From: Candidatus Methanoperedens sp.
GTDB lineage: Archaea > Halobacteriota > Methanosarcinia > Methanosarcinales > Methanoperedenaceae
Direction: 5' to 3'
Assembly: GCA_027460525.1 (NCBI GenBank)
Contig: JAPZAS010000035.1
Coordinates: 1-64,000 of the forward strand
Length of the DNA: 64,000 nucleotides
Shown here: one piece after another, positions 42,041 to 50,395 of the stretch
How the letters are laid out: each line of letters opens with the position of its first letter
Numbering within the stretch: position 1 is the stretch's first letter
Made by a program: the position numbers and the translations under genes
The notes under the pieces: model-generated
What the model saw: the letters and a program-made list of their open reading frames with translations, nothing else
Database searches by the model: none
What the model was told of the DNA's origin: nothing

Positions 42041-42757
42041 ATGATAATAGTCAGAAATCCAGAAACCATCTATCAAGCAAGCGGTCAAATCCAGAACGGC
42101 ACCTTTCACGGAAGATGGCACTTCTCCTTTGACCAGTACTACGATCCTGAATATACCCACTTCGGCCCCCTGCGCGTGTTTAACGATGATACGCTCTCCC
42201 CCGGCGCAATCTGGCCTCTGCATCCTCACCGTGATAACGAGGTCGTGACCTACTGCGCAGGCGGGGAGTTCAGGCACGAGGACGAGCACGGGAAAGGCGG
42301 GATACTCAGGAAGGGCTGGGTGCAGCATACCACAGTTGGAAAGGGTATGTGGCATTCTGAGATCAATAACAAGCCTGACGAACCAATGCGCTTCATCCAG
42401 ATGTGGTTTTTCCCGACAACGCACGGATTGGAACCCTCGGTAGAGCAGAAAAAAGTTGAAAAAGCAGACAGGACGAATAAATTCCTGCCCATCGTATCCA
42501 ATTCCCATCCAGGGGCTCTGCGCATAGTCTCGGATGCAGCGGTCTATTCCTGTTTCCTGGAGGCTGGTAAAAATGCAAATCACAGGCTTGCTGCCGGTCG
42601 AGCTGCATACCTCTACGTGCTGGAGGGCGGACCCTTGGATGTGAACGGCATCCACATTCCAGCGCTGGGCGCAGCAAAAATCACGGAAGAAGCAGAACTG
42701 CGCGTTGAAGCAAAAAAGGATGCGGAGCTTCTGCTTGTGGATGTGCTTCTGGTCTAA
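42041..42757 (+). CDS. Pirin-family bicupin protein
   Basis: A 238-residue bicupin of the pirin/YhaK type. The metal-binding N-terminal cupin has 'WPLHPHRDNEVVTYCAGGEFRHEDEHG' and 'WHSEIN', giving the usual His/Glu ligands. YhaK-like pirins can show quercetinase activity, but the natural role is unclear. GGAGTG precedes the ATG. It is transcribed divergently from gfcR. Confidence 0.88.
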   Translation: MIIVRNPETIYQASGQIQNGTFHGRWHFSFDQYYDPEYTHFGPLRVFNDDTLSPGAIWPLHPHRDNEVVTYCAGGEFRHEDEHGKGGILRKGWVQHTTVGKGMWHSEINNKPDEPMRFIQMWFFPTTHGLEPSVEQKKVEKADRTNKFLPIVSNSHPGALRIVSDAAVYSCFLEAGKNANHRLAAGRAAYLYVLEGGPLDVNGIHIPALGAAKITEEAELRVEAKKDAELLLVDVLLV

Positions 42758-42759
42758 CT

Positions 42760-42833
42760 AAATCACCGCAGAGGCGCAGAGAACGCAAAGCGTAGTGCAA
42801 TCTTTGCGAACTTTGCGTCTTTGCGGTGAGATT
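42760..42833. repeat. Imperfect inverted repeat ('CACCGCAGAG' type)
   Basis: CACCGCAGAGGCGCAGAG and further CGCAAAG face CTTTGCGTCTTTGCGGTG across a short loop. It shares words with the hairpins inside the 29.3 and 30.3 kb repeats and with 19060-19129. It lies between the tail-to-tail pirin and metalloprotease-like genes, where it could end both transcripts. Confidence 0.7.
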
Positions 42834-42843
42834 CCTGTTGACT

Positions 42844-43362
42844 CTAAGCGATGTAGCTTGCGCTTCCCCTGTCAAAACCCTCCACAAGCTCAAGCCTCAT
42901 ATCATCAGCCTGCCATGCAGCATCGGGATAGACAAGATTCTTGAAGAAATGCGTTGTGTCAGCAGCTATTCTTGTGGCAAGGTGCTCTTCCCCGAATGCC
43001 TCTTTTGTAATCTCCAAAACCATCTGTCTTACTCCGCTTTCACTGAGGTACCCCAGCGTGTGCAGGTACTCGTGCAGCAGGACATGAAAGATGTAGGGTT
43101 TGTAAAGCTCTGGTCTTGTTTCACTGATTCTCTCAAGCGGGATTTTATTCATTACGATGACGTTTGAGCCCACGGGATAGAAGGCTCCAAAAAACCCCTG
43201 CGGGTGGTTGCCCAGGTTTGCCAGTCCGAGCATGATGCCGCCACGGCTCTTTTTTCTACTCTCCCATACCGCAGACTTCACAACCTCAAAGATGTCTGCC
43301 AGTGTCCTTGCGTTATCCAATCGTGCATGAAAGTTCCTTACGTTATTTGTTTCTATTTCCAT
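42844..43362 (-). CDS. HEYLH-motif metalloprotease-like protein
   Basis: A 172-residue protein with 'HVLLHEYLHTLGYLSESGVRQM', an HExxH zinc motif followed by a possible downstream ligand. There is no signal peptide, and the N-terminal part is 'GGIMLGLANLGNHPQGFFGAFY'. Small conserved archaeal proteins of this kind exist, but I cannot name a characterised homologue. The substrate is unknown; protease activity is an inference from the motif. Confidence 0.7.
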   Translation of the reverse strand: MEIETNNVRNFHARLDNARTLADIFEVVKSAVWESRKKSRGGIMLGLANLGNHPQGFFGAFYPVGSNVIVMNKIPLERISETRPELYKPYIFHVLLHEYLHTLGYLSESGVRQMVLEITKEAFGEEHLATRIAADTTHFFKNLVYPDAAWQADDMRLELVEGFDRGSASYIA

Positions 43363-43458
43363 CTTAGTTCTTTTACCTCGTTTATAATTCGTTATGTTAC
43401 GAACATATATACATTGACGCGCTGTAATTAATACCTTTTGCTCCCACCAGCCGCAATG

Positions 43459-43469
43459 GTTATAAAAGA
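43459..43469 (+). promoter_or_regulatory. TATA box of the DsbA-like gene
   Basis: GTTATAAAAGA is about 25 bp before the ATG at 43491, giving a nearly leaderless mRNA; no ribosome-binding site is present. Confidence 0.5.
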
Positions 43470-43490
43470 TAAACCTGATAAACTAAGTAA

Positions 43491-44192
43491 ATGTCTAAAA
43501 AGAAGAAGCAAAAGCTCCCCGAGAAAAAATCAAACACGACCCTAATATATGCAGCAGTGGCAGTGCTGGCAATAGTTGTTATTGCGGCGCTGGTATTATA
43601 TTTCCCTTCCACCCCACAGGTGAAGCCGGCTGAGAAACTTCCGACTGCCGGAGAGTATGTCAAGCTAGATTTGCCCACTACTTATGAGCCCGGCAAGGTT
43701 AAAATCATGGAGTTTTTGAAATTCAACTGCCCTTTTTGTTATAATCTTCATATGAACCTGCCCCAGATTCTGAAAAAATATGGCGATAATGTCACGATAA
43801 CTTATGTTCCAATAGTATGGCTAGGGAGAGAATCAACCAAGAGCATCGAAGCTTATATCATCGCTGACCACATGGGGAAGGGCAAAGAGATGCAGGATGC
43901 CTTGTTTAATGAGGCGGCTGCGGAAGGATTAACGCAAGGAAAAGAAGATTTGATGATGATGCAGAACGTGCAGACCCTCGAAAGCGTGGCAGCGAGCATA
44001 GGACTTAACTCATCAAAATTCAACCCGCAACTTGAGGGAAATCAGGCGAGTGATGCAGCCAATGCAAATCTCCAACTCATGAATAAATACGGCGTGCAAA
44101 GCACTCCTACAATCATAATCAACGGGAATATTGAGGTCAATCCCCCGACGGCAGAGAATCTTGACACGGTTATAGGCTCGCTCCTGAGTTAA
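43491..44192 (+). CDS. Membrane-anchored DsbA-family thiol oxidoreductase
   Basis: A 233-residue protein with a Lys-rich N-terminus, one membrane helix (about 17-38), then an exported thioredoxin-fold domain. The active-site pair is Cys80-Pro-Phe-Cys83, and the cis-Pro loop is 'YGVQSTPTIIING'. It is like archaeal and bacterial DsbA/DsbG-type proteins that oxidise or isomerise extracytoplasmic disulfides. It converges with, and overlaps by 4 bp, a CcdA/thioredoxin fusion that could supply or receive electrons. Confidence 0.87.
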   Translation: MSKKKKQKLPEKKSNTTLIYAAVAVLAIVVIAALVLYFPSTPQVKPAEKLPTAGEYVKLDLPTTYEPGKVKIMEFLKFNCPFCYNLHMNLPQILKKYGDNVTITYVPIVWLGRESTKSIEAYIIADHMGKGKEMQDALFNEAAAEGLTQGKEDLMMMQNVQTLESVAASIGLNSSKFNPQLEGNQASDAANANLQLMNKYGVQSTPTIIINGNIEVNPPTAENLDTVIGSLLS

Positions 44193-45868
44193 ATTATCCC
44201 TGCGTACATCAAAACCGCAATTATGAGCAATGTCGCCCCGGTAATCAGGCGTAGCAGTGCTCTTTTTTCTTTCCTGAACTTCTCGACCTTTTCAGGATTC
44301 AAGCCGAATGCAATGGCAGCGCCAAGCACAAGCACAGGCAGCACCACGCCGAGGTTGTAGGCTGCAAGATATACAAATCCTGTACCCTCACCTTTTCGTA
44401 CCATATCGAGAATCACAAAATAGACTGCGCCCACGCATGGGGCTTTTATGAGAGAGAAGATGGCACCCATCAAAAATGAGGCTGGAAGGCTGACCTTCCT
44501 GGTCACGCTCTCCGTCAGGCGGATGAAAGCTTTCGGGGTATAGAAGGAGGATTCCGTATTTTTCCGGAGATGATATGCATCATACACATGCCAGAGCCCG
44601 AGGATTCCTATCAGAACCACAAGGATGTTCCTGATAGTGGTCTGCAATGCCGGGGTTTGTTCAAATATCCGTAATATGCCTATCCCCACTATCAAATAAG
44701 TCACGAAAATACCGAGGCTGAACATTATGACGATAAGAAGAACATTGCGCCTCCTGCCTGTGGTTGCAAGGGTGACGGATGCGATAAAAGCCAGTATAGC
44801 CAGGAGGCAGGGGTTAAAGCCTGCCAGGAAACCCACCACAAGCACAGATGGCACCGACAGAGTAATTGTTTTTTCCACTAAAACATTGCCTTGGGAAACG
44901 GATGTGCCTTCGAGAGCTGCTTTTAAAAGTGCTTCAAGCTTTGCTGTATCGCCGTTATAGTCCTCGTATGCTATCAGTTTTTCTTTGTTTATGACAATCG
45001 ACGGCACGCCAGGGAGACTGTATTTTTTCGCAAGTTCAAGTCCCTCGGTAGTGAGAACATTGTATTTTGAAAATACTACCCTTTCGCCGTAGGAGTTGAC
45101 CACATTCTCAACCACAGGCGTAGCTTGTGCGCATTTTGAGCAGGAAGGGTCATAAAAGTATTCAACTGTTAATTTATTCACGGTCTGTGTGTTATTATTT
45201 GCCAGCCGATTGCTAATCGGTGTATTATTAATCTGTATATTGCCTGACGCCGCGGAAACGTTTGAGCCTTCCCTCTCAAGTGTGATTTTCTTATAGGTCT
45301 CAAAAGCCTTTCCGCCGAAATTTACTGTGGCATTGATGGAATACACGCCCGGCGCAATTGCAGAACATTCCTCGCATGATGGGGTCTTGAACTCAAAATC
45401 AAATCTGTTTGAGCCTTTTCTAATAGAGGCGTCCCTTGTCTCGCTTATCGATGCCCTGCCAAACGCATTGTTAATCCCGGAAACCTGAATCTGCCCTTTT
45501 CCATCGTCAGATGAATTAAAGTCTAACTGCACTTTCAATGTCTCATTCGAATGGTAAACATCCTTTTCCGTGAATATCGAAAGAATCAGGTTTGCAGAAT
45601 CGGCTTCCAGTTTTCCGGCTTTGTATGTGCCGCACACACTGGAAAGAGTCCAATTTCTATACTCTCCTGTAAAATTCACGGTTTTTTCAAATGGGATTCC
45701 TGAAACAGTATTATTCTCAAAAATCAAATTGATGCAGATTTTTTTACCTTCAAACGCTCCCGGATTCGACATTAAATCTGAAGGCGAAACTACTTTGTAT
45801 GCGGATGTCCCGAGACATCCGAGCACCGCAAAAATAGTTAAAACAAGGATTATATATTTATAATTCAT
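44189..45868 (-). CDS. Thioredoxin-CcdA fusion, DsbD/ScsB-like transmembrane thiol-electron transporter
   Basis: A 559-residue protein. In order it has a signal or lipoprotein-like N-terminus ('VLGCLGTSAY'), an exterior beta-rich region (about 25-205), a thioredoxin-like domain with Cys243-Ser-Lys-Cys246 and cis-Pro 'YSLPGVPSIVIN', and a CcdA-like bundle of six or more helices (about 345-559) with the paired Cys in 'GFNPCLLAI' and 'IKAPCVGAVYF'. CcdA/DsbD proteins carry reducing power across the membrane. The order (thioredoxin before CcdA) differs from that of classical DsbD. Confidence 0.85.
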   Translation of the reverse strand: MNYKYIILVLTIFAVLGCLGTSAYKVVSPSDLMSNPGAFEGKKICINLIFENNTVSGIPFEKTVNFTGEYRNWTLSSVCGTYKAGKLEADSANLILSIFTEKDVYHSNETLKVQLDFNSSDDGKGQIQVSGINNAFGRASISETRDASIRKGSNRFDFEFKTPSCEECSAIAPGVYSINATVNFGGKAFETYKKITLEREGSNVSAASGNIQINNTPISNRLANNNTQTVNKLTVEYFYDPSCSKCAQATPVVENVVNSYGERVVFSKYNVLTTEGLELAKKYSLPGVPSIVINKEKLIAYEDYNGDTAKLEALLKAALEGTSVSQGNVLVEKTITLSVPSVLVVGFLAGFNPCLLAILAFIASVTLATTGRRRNVLLIVIMFSLGIFVTYLIVGIGILRIFEQTPALQTTIRNILVVLIGILGLWHVYDAYHLRKNTESSFYTPKAFIRLTESVTRKVSLPASFLMGAIFSLIKAPCVGAVYFVILDMVRKGEGTGFVYLAAYNLGVVLPVLVLGAAIAFGLNPEKVEKFRKEKRALLRLITGATLLIIAVLMYAGII

Positions 45869-45886
45869 GATACTTTTATCGCTTTT

Positions 45887-47242
45887 CTATTTTTCGAAAA
45901 ATCTCCTGAGAAACTTCCTGAATTCCTCATCCTTGACATCCAGTATCTTCTCATCTTCCAGTGCATGAAGCTCCTTTTTAATGCTCAACGCAAGATGCTT
46001 TCCCAGGCTGCAATTCAGGATTTCCGAATCTACAAGTTTCGGAGCCTCGTGATATTTCCTCGGGATCTCAACCATGTATTTCCCGTTCCGGATAAATACA
46101 TTGGAAAATGTGTTCGAATCCTTATATTTGGATTTGAATGCAAGAGCATGTTCTTTTGACCAGACAAAAGGACCGCCATGCTTCCTTACCAGCGGGAGCC
46201 TTGCAGTCTCAAGTTCAAACAGTACAATCGCTTTTTTATCAGAAGCCCACACGCTGCTGTTATACACGCAAAATTCGTATCTCTCGAACATCTCATTGAC
46301 GGAATATTCAAGCTTATGAAGCTGCGGGAATAATACATCCTCAACTACATCAGGCGCTTCAAGTTCAATGGCTATCAGTGATGTCCTTCTTGCGGCAAGG
46401 ATTTTCCTGAATTCATCATCCGAAAGCGGCTCTGGAACCTTCCTGGTGAAATAAGCCTCATCAGGATTTTCCAGGAACTCGCAGGCTTTATCCATAAAAA
46501 TGCACAGGTTATCAAGCGACAGCGCCGCAGCAACATTGCGCTGCGGGTCGGTAGGGTCAACCACGACCATGGGGTCATTGTGTGAAGCGGTACCGTGCTC
46601 TTCTATGTCAATGGTTATTCCAGGCTTCCAGTCGCGCGATGCTTCAAGAACCTTCATGAATGAGCCGTATTGAATTACAAGCAGTTCCACAAGATAGCCG
46701 GAAAAACCATGCGTCTTAAGCTCCGAGCCGTAGACGCCTGTTCCTTTCATGAACTGCTTTAACAGCAGCACCTCGTCCTCAAGTCCCTTGATCATGGAGG
46801 CAACGTAGATATTGTGGAAGGGTGTCCTGTCAACTGCGGATTTTATTTCCGAAGCGCGCTCCACGTTGAAAGCAGGGACAAGATCGACCTCGAAGCCGTC
46901 AACGACGGCATGGATGTAGGGATGCTCAGCATACCGCTCTTCAAAGCTCTGCGCATCCTGCGAGACTTTCCGTGCGACATAGAGCCCTTTTTCTTCAAGT
47001 TCCTCGCGTTCCAGGGAAGGAGGGAACATGATAAAAATATCAAGGTCGTGCTCTCCTGATATCCATGTTCCGCGCGCGGCAGAGCCCACGAGCTGTGCGC
47101 TGGCGCTGATGCCTTCCTGCTGTGCTGTGGAATTAACTCTGGCGATTATGCTTTCGGCAAGCGATGCGAGCCTGACTTTTTCTGCTTCGCCGGGTTTTAT
47201 GCGTGAAAGGATCGAGGCGCAGATTTTATTGATGGCGATCAT
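45887..47242 (-). CDS. cca: CCA-adding tRNA nucleotidyltransferase, archaeal class I
   Basis: A 451-residue enzyme that adds or repairs the 3' CCA of tRNA. The nucleotidyltransferase signature 'LVGSAARGTWISGEHDLDIF' (Gly-Ser and Asp-x-Asp) is near residue 48-67. The length is normal for archaeal Cca. The ATG at 47242 immediately follows, on its strand, the 3' arm of a palindrome (AAAGGG...CCCTTT-ATG). It is downstream of thpR, a common archaeal pairing, across a 207-bp palindrome array. Confidence 0.95.
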   Translation of the reverse strand: MIAINKICASILSRIKPGEAEKVRLASLAESIIARVNSTAQQEGISASAQLVGSAARGTWISGEHDLDIFIMFPPSLEREELEEKGLYVARKVSQDAQSFEERYAEHPYIHAVVDGFEVDLVPAFNVERASEIKSAVDRTPFHNIYVASMIKGLEDEVLLLKQFMKGTGVYGSELKTHGFSGYLVELLVIQYGSFMKVLEASRDWKPGITIDIEEHGTASHNDPMVVVDPTDPQRNVAAALSLDNLCIFMDKACEFLENPDEAYFTRKVPEPLSDDEFRKILAARRTSLIAIELEAPDVVEDVLFPQLHKLEYSVNEMFERYEFCVYNSSVWASDKKAIVLFELETARLPLVRKHGGPFVWSKEHALAFKSKYKDSNTFSNVFIRNGKYMVEIPRKYHEAPKLVDSEILNCSLGKHLALSIKKELHALEDEKILDVKDEEFRKFLRRFFEK

Positions 47243-47449
47243 AAAGGGTTACGCCCCTTTATGACGTATAGGGGTATCTGCGATACCCCTTGTTTTGATA
47301 AAACTTTCCTAAAGTTTTTCATAAAGGGTTACGCCCCTTTATGACGTATAGGGGATATTTTATATCCCCTTCCCGAGTCACGCCTCGGGAGGGCGTGTCC
47401 GGGTATGGCGCACCATACCCGTCGTTTGATAAAACTTTCTTAAAGTTTT
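47240..47449 (-). repeat. Array of short palindromes between thpR and cca
   Basis: Units in this array are CATAAAGGG-ttacgc-CCCTTTATG (47240-47263, again at 47320-47343), AGGGGTATC-tgc-GATACCCCT (47269), AAAACTTTCCTAAAGTTTT (47299, variant at 47431), GGGGATAT-ttt-ATATCCCC (47351), CCCGAG-tcacgc-CTCGGG (47371) and GGGTATGG-cgca-CCATACCC (47401). Several are exact reverse complements of units at 24254-24540, so both arrays have the same sense relative to their genes. A block of about 35 bp is directly repeated 80 bp apart. Confidence 0.9.
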
Positions 47450-47986
47450 TCATTGTAGTTTTATTTCCCTCAGTGTCTCATAAATCGGTCCCTTCGAGGT
47501 AAGCGTGCTTTTCTTTAAGGTTATGGACTCCACATTCATCGCGCCGAGGTCAATGTCTTCCAGTTTTTTTATTTTTTCAAGGAGCGCTGCCTTATCTTTG
47601 AGCTGCTTCACCCGCGCAAGCGTGGCATGCGGGGAAAACCTATCATCCTTTTCAAACTTGAAAGGCGAAAGTACTCGTTCAACCTCGCCATGCAGCGCCT
47701 CGAAATTCCCCTCGGCGCCGAGCCAGATGACCCTGATATAGGCAGGCTTCGGGAATATCCCGACTCCTTTAATCCTTGCGTCAAAAGGCTTGCAGTTAAT
47801 CTGAGATAGGGCGGATACAACGGGCTCGACGTTATCCTCGGAGATATCCCCCAGGAATTTCAGGGTTATATGTACCTGCGGGGGTTCTACGAGTTTGATG
47901 CCGGCTGTATCAAGCACGGATTCTATTCTTTCTATCTCAGGAATGAACCTGTCAGGCAATTCCACGGCTATGAACGTGCGCAACAT
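47450..47986 (-). CDS. thpR: RNA 2',3'-cyclic phosphodiesterase (LigT-like)
   Basis: A 178-residue 2H phosphoesterase. The two catalytic His-x-Thr motifs are 'HITLKFLGDI' and 'HATLARVKQ'. It hydrolyses 2',3'-cyclic phosphates on RNA ends. It starts MLRTFIAVELPDRF, typical of the family. Neighbouring cca suggests a tRNA-end processing context. Its stop is followed directly by the palindrome array. Confidence 0.94.
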   Translation of the reverse strand: MLRTFIAVELPDRFIPEIERIESVLDTAGIKLVEPPQVHITLKFLGDISEDNVEPVVSALSQINCKPFDARIKGVGIFPKPAYIRVIWLGAEGNFEALHGEVERVLSPFKFEKDDRFSPHATLARVKQLKDKAALLEKIKKLEDIDLGAMNVESITLKKSTLTSKGPIYETLREIKLQ

Positions 47987-48077
47987 AGGTATATATTCAA
48001 TTTATGAGCTTAAAAAAGAATAGCATTCGATAACTTGATAATAAATAAAGCATTTTAAGGAACAAAGGTGTAAACTT

Positions 48078-48260
48078 ATGAAAAGAGACCTGATGGATAT
48101 CCTGTGCTGCCCGATGTGCAAAGGCGACCTCGTGCTTGAGGTTACGGAAGAGAACGAGAAGGAAATCTTAAAAGGAACACTTTACTGCGGGAAATGCAAG
48201 GAGTATTATCCAATAGATGACGGCATACCCAACATGCTCCCGCCAGAGCTGCGGGAATAA
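48078..48260 (+). CDS. Trm112-family methyltransferase activator-like protein
   Basis: A 60-residue zinc-binding protein with 'MDILCCPMCKGDLVLEV' and 'GTLYCGKCKEYYPIDDGIPNMLP', the Cys4 pattern of Trm112/UPF0434. In eukaryotes and archaea Trm112 proteins bind and activate several RNA and protein methyltransferases. It is followed 16 bp later by the UPF0146 gene on the same strand. Confidence 0.9.
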   Translation: MKRDLMDILCCPMCKGDLVLEVTEENEKEILKGTLYCGKCKEYYPIDDGIPNMLPPELRE

Positions 48261-48276
48261 TCCCCGTATTTAAAAA

Positions 48277-48678
48277 ATGATTTCGGATTACGAAGACATT
48301 GCAGAATATATTCTTAAGAACTACAGGAACAAGGTGGTGGAAGTGGGTGTGGGCAGCCTGCCGCATGTTGCTTTGCTATTAAAAGATAAACTGGATGTGG
48401 TCGTGACCGATGTCAATGAACAGAAACCTCCTGGAGTGAAATTTTGCAGGGATGATATATTCGCACCTGATTTGTCGCTCTACATCAATGCCTCTCTTAT
48501 ATATTCAATAAGACCGCCAATCGACCTTCAGGAAGCTATGGCAAAAGTTGCAAAGGAAGTCGGGGCTGACCTGCTTGTCAGACCTTTTGGGAATGAAAAG
48601 GCTGATTTGAGCAGGTATTTTAAAAATTATACATTGATGAATTACAAGAAGGCGAGGTTTTATCTATACAGGTCATAA
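48277..48678 (+). CDS. UPF0146 family protein
   Basis: A 133-residue protein of the archaeal UPF0146 family: 'YILKNYRNKVVEVGVGSLPHVALLLKDKLDVVVTDVNEQ', a Rossmann-like opening reminiscent of SAM methyltransferases, then 'SLIYSIRPPIDLQEAMAKVAKEVGADLLVRPFG'. The function is unknown. The methyltransferase-like fold next to a Trm112-type activator is suggestive but not evidence of a complex. Confidence 0.85.
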   Translation: MISDYEDIAEYILKNYRNKVVEVGVGSLPHVALLLKDKLDVVVTDVNEQKPPGVKFCRDDIFAPDLSLYINASLIYSIRPPIDLQEAMAKVAKEVGADLLVRPFGNEKADLSRYFKNYTLMNYKKARFYLYRS

Positions 48679-48692
48679 TGGAAAAATAAAAA

Positions 48693-49523
48693 CTATCCCT
48701 TCCTCACCTTGAAAAAATATATCAATAAAATTATTACAATCCCAGCCCCAAATACACTTGCATCCCTTGCCTTTGATGCAACTTCAGTCACGGGTTTTGT
48801 AACCTTCTCTCCCGCAGGCGAAGTGGCATTCGTAACATTTGCCACAGATGGCTGAACCACAAAAGATGTATTTTTAGCCAGATTCAGGGTAATCTCACCC
48901 CTATTCTCGGACACATTCTGAGAAACTCCCCTGAAAAATCCTGTAATCTCAACATGATCGCTGAAAATTCTTGTGACATTTCTCATACCGCTGGTATTAA
49001 TAACATCAACCCCTGGCGGCAAGACTATTGTTACAGGCGACCCTGCCTCTCCCAGGAACCAGATACTGCTCGCGTTAAAAATACTATCCTTCCACCTGTA
49101 AGTGACTTTGTACTTGTTTTCAATAGGATCTGAAATACTGGTATTCCCGATAATCCCTGGCGACAGCGAAGAATCCACATCAATCACCTCAATCCCGGCT
49201 GTTTCGTTAATCCCTGTATTTAAATACGGGGTCTTTATCCTGACATCCAGTTCCCTGTCAATCGCGCTTCGAAGCCTGTTGCGAATCTCCTTATCAAGTT
49301 TCAGGAGCTCCCATGCGGTAATGAAACTGTCGTTATTTCCAAACTCTGAATCGATACTTGTCCTGTATATCACTGAATCAATGCCTGTAAATGTCTCGGT
49401 GTAGCCCCAGGTCATATTATATTCGTTAACTGTAATGTTATTAATCCACTGGCGTCCGGCGCTGGCAGCACCTGCTGAGGTGGCTATGATAATAAGGGAA
49501 AGAAAGACAGGGACGAGCCTCAT
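48693..49523 (-). CDS. Secreted, C-terminally membrane-anchored glycoprotein-like protein
   Basis: A 276-residue protein with a clear signal peptide (about 1-22, 'LIIIATSAGAASA'), an exterior domain with roughly ten Asn-X-Ser/Thr sequons, a Thr/Pro linker, and a C-terminal membrane helix ending in the basic 'KVRKG'. Topology: outside with a C-terminal anchor. No enzyme motif. It overlaps the methionine aminopeptidase stop by 4 bp, so it is co-transcribed with pepQ-map. Similar proteins occur in methanogens, but I do not know a function. Confidence 0.7.
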   Translation of the reverse strand: MRLVPVFLSLIIIATSAGAASAGRQWINNITVNEYNMTWGYTETFTGIDSVIYRTSIDSEFGNNDSFITAWELLKLDKEIRNRLRSAIDRELDVRIKTPYLNTGINETAGIEVIDVDSSLSPGIIGNTSISDPIENKYKVTYRWKDSIFNASSIWFLGEAGSPVTIVLPPGVDVINTSGMRNVTRIFSDHVEITGFFRGVSQNVSENRGEITLNLAKNTSFVVQPSVANVTNATSPAGEKVTKPVTEVASKARDASVFGAGIVIILLIYFFKVRKG

Positions 49524-50395
49524 TTAGTTATCACCTCGCATCCGTCAGCAGTAACAAGAATGGTGTGTTCAGCCTGTGAGATAAGCCCGCCCTGGATTTC
49601 CTTCAATACAGGGTATGGCTGGATGATGCCTGCTTTGATCAATTGCACGAGGGCGAAATCCACGCGCTCCCCGAGCCATCTTTTCGCAAAAGGCAGTGTC
49701 TTGTACTTCCCTATCTCCTGCAATAATGCCCTGGCAGAAGGATGGCGAACGGGTCTATTCGATATTAAATGATATATTTCGGCATTGCCTGCATCGTGTA
49801 TCTTTCCAGCACCATTGGTTGCGAATGGTTCGATAGCAACTATATCCCCTTCCTCGAGCACAACGCTGTGCGGCATTCGTTTATTGGGAATGGACGGAGG
49901 AGCATGCTGGATGTACTGTGCAAGCCCGTGCCCTGTGAGGTTGATTATGGGTTTAAACCCGAACGAACCGATGGTATCCTCGACCACGCCCCCTATTTCC
50001 GAGGTATTCACGCCTGCGTGGATGAACTTGAGCGCCCTCTCCAGAGCAGCTTCGGCTGCCTCAACAAGTCTGGGATTGCCGGAAAGGTCAACGGTCACAG
50101 CAGTGTCTGCAATGTATCCGTCGATATGCACTCCGATATCCAGCTTCACCATATCCTTCCCGAAAACCGCCGTATCATTGAAAGACGGGGTTGCATGGGC
50201 AGCCTCATCGTTTCTTGAGATGTTCACAGGAAAAGCAGGCTCTCCACCCTTTTCCCGTATCAGGTTTTCAGTGAACTCGGCTACCATCAGCAAACTTGCA
50301 CCTTCCGCCACCTTTTTAACTGCCTCCTCCCTTACTTCGGAAAGGATTTTTCCAGCATGGCGGTATTTTTCGATTATTTCATCGCTATTTTTCAT
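49520..50395 (-). CDS. map: Methionine aminopeptidase, type II
   Basis: A 291-residue archaeal MetAP2. Metal and substrate residues are seen in 'HATPSFNDTAVF', 'VKLDIGVHIDGYIADTAVTVD' (the Asp pair), 'LTGHGLAQYIQH' and 'AIEPFATNG'; the C-terminal Glu is in 'QAEHTILV'. The insertion helical domain (about 160-245) is the type II mark. It removes N-terminal Met from new proteins. It overlaps the peptidase gene upstream by 4 bp. Confidence 0.96.
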   Translation of the reverse strand: MKNSDEIIEKYRHAGKILSEVREEAVKKVAEGASLLMVAEFTENLIREKGGEPAFPVNISRNDEAAHATPSFNDTAVFGKDMVKLDIGVHIDGYIADTAVTVDLSGNPRLVEAAEAALERALKFIHAGVNTSEIGGVVEDTIGSFGFKPIINLTGHGLAQYIQHAPPSIPNKRMPHSVVLEEGDIVAIEPFATNGAGKIHDAGNAEIYHLISNRPVRHPSARALLQEIGKYKTLPFAKRWLGERVDFALVQLIKAGIIQPYPVLKEIQGGLISQAEHTILVTADGCEVITK

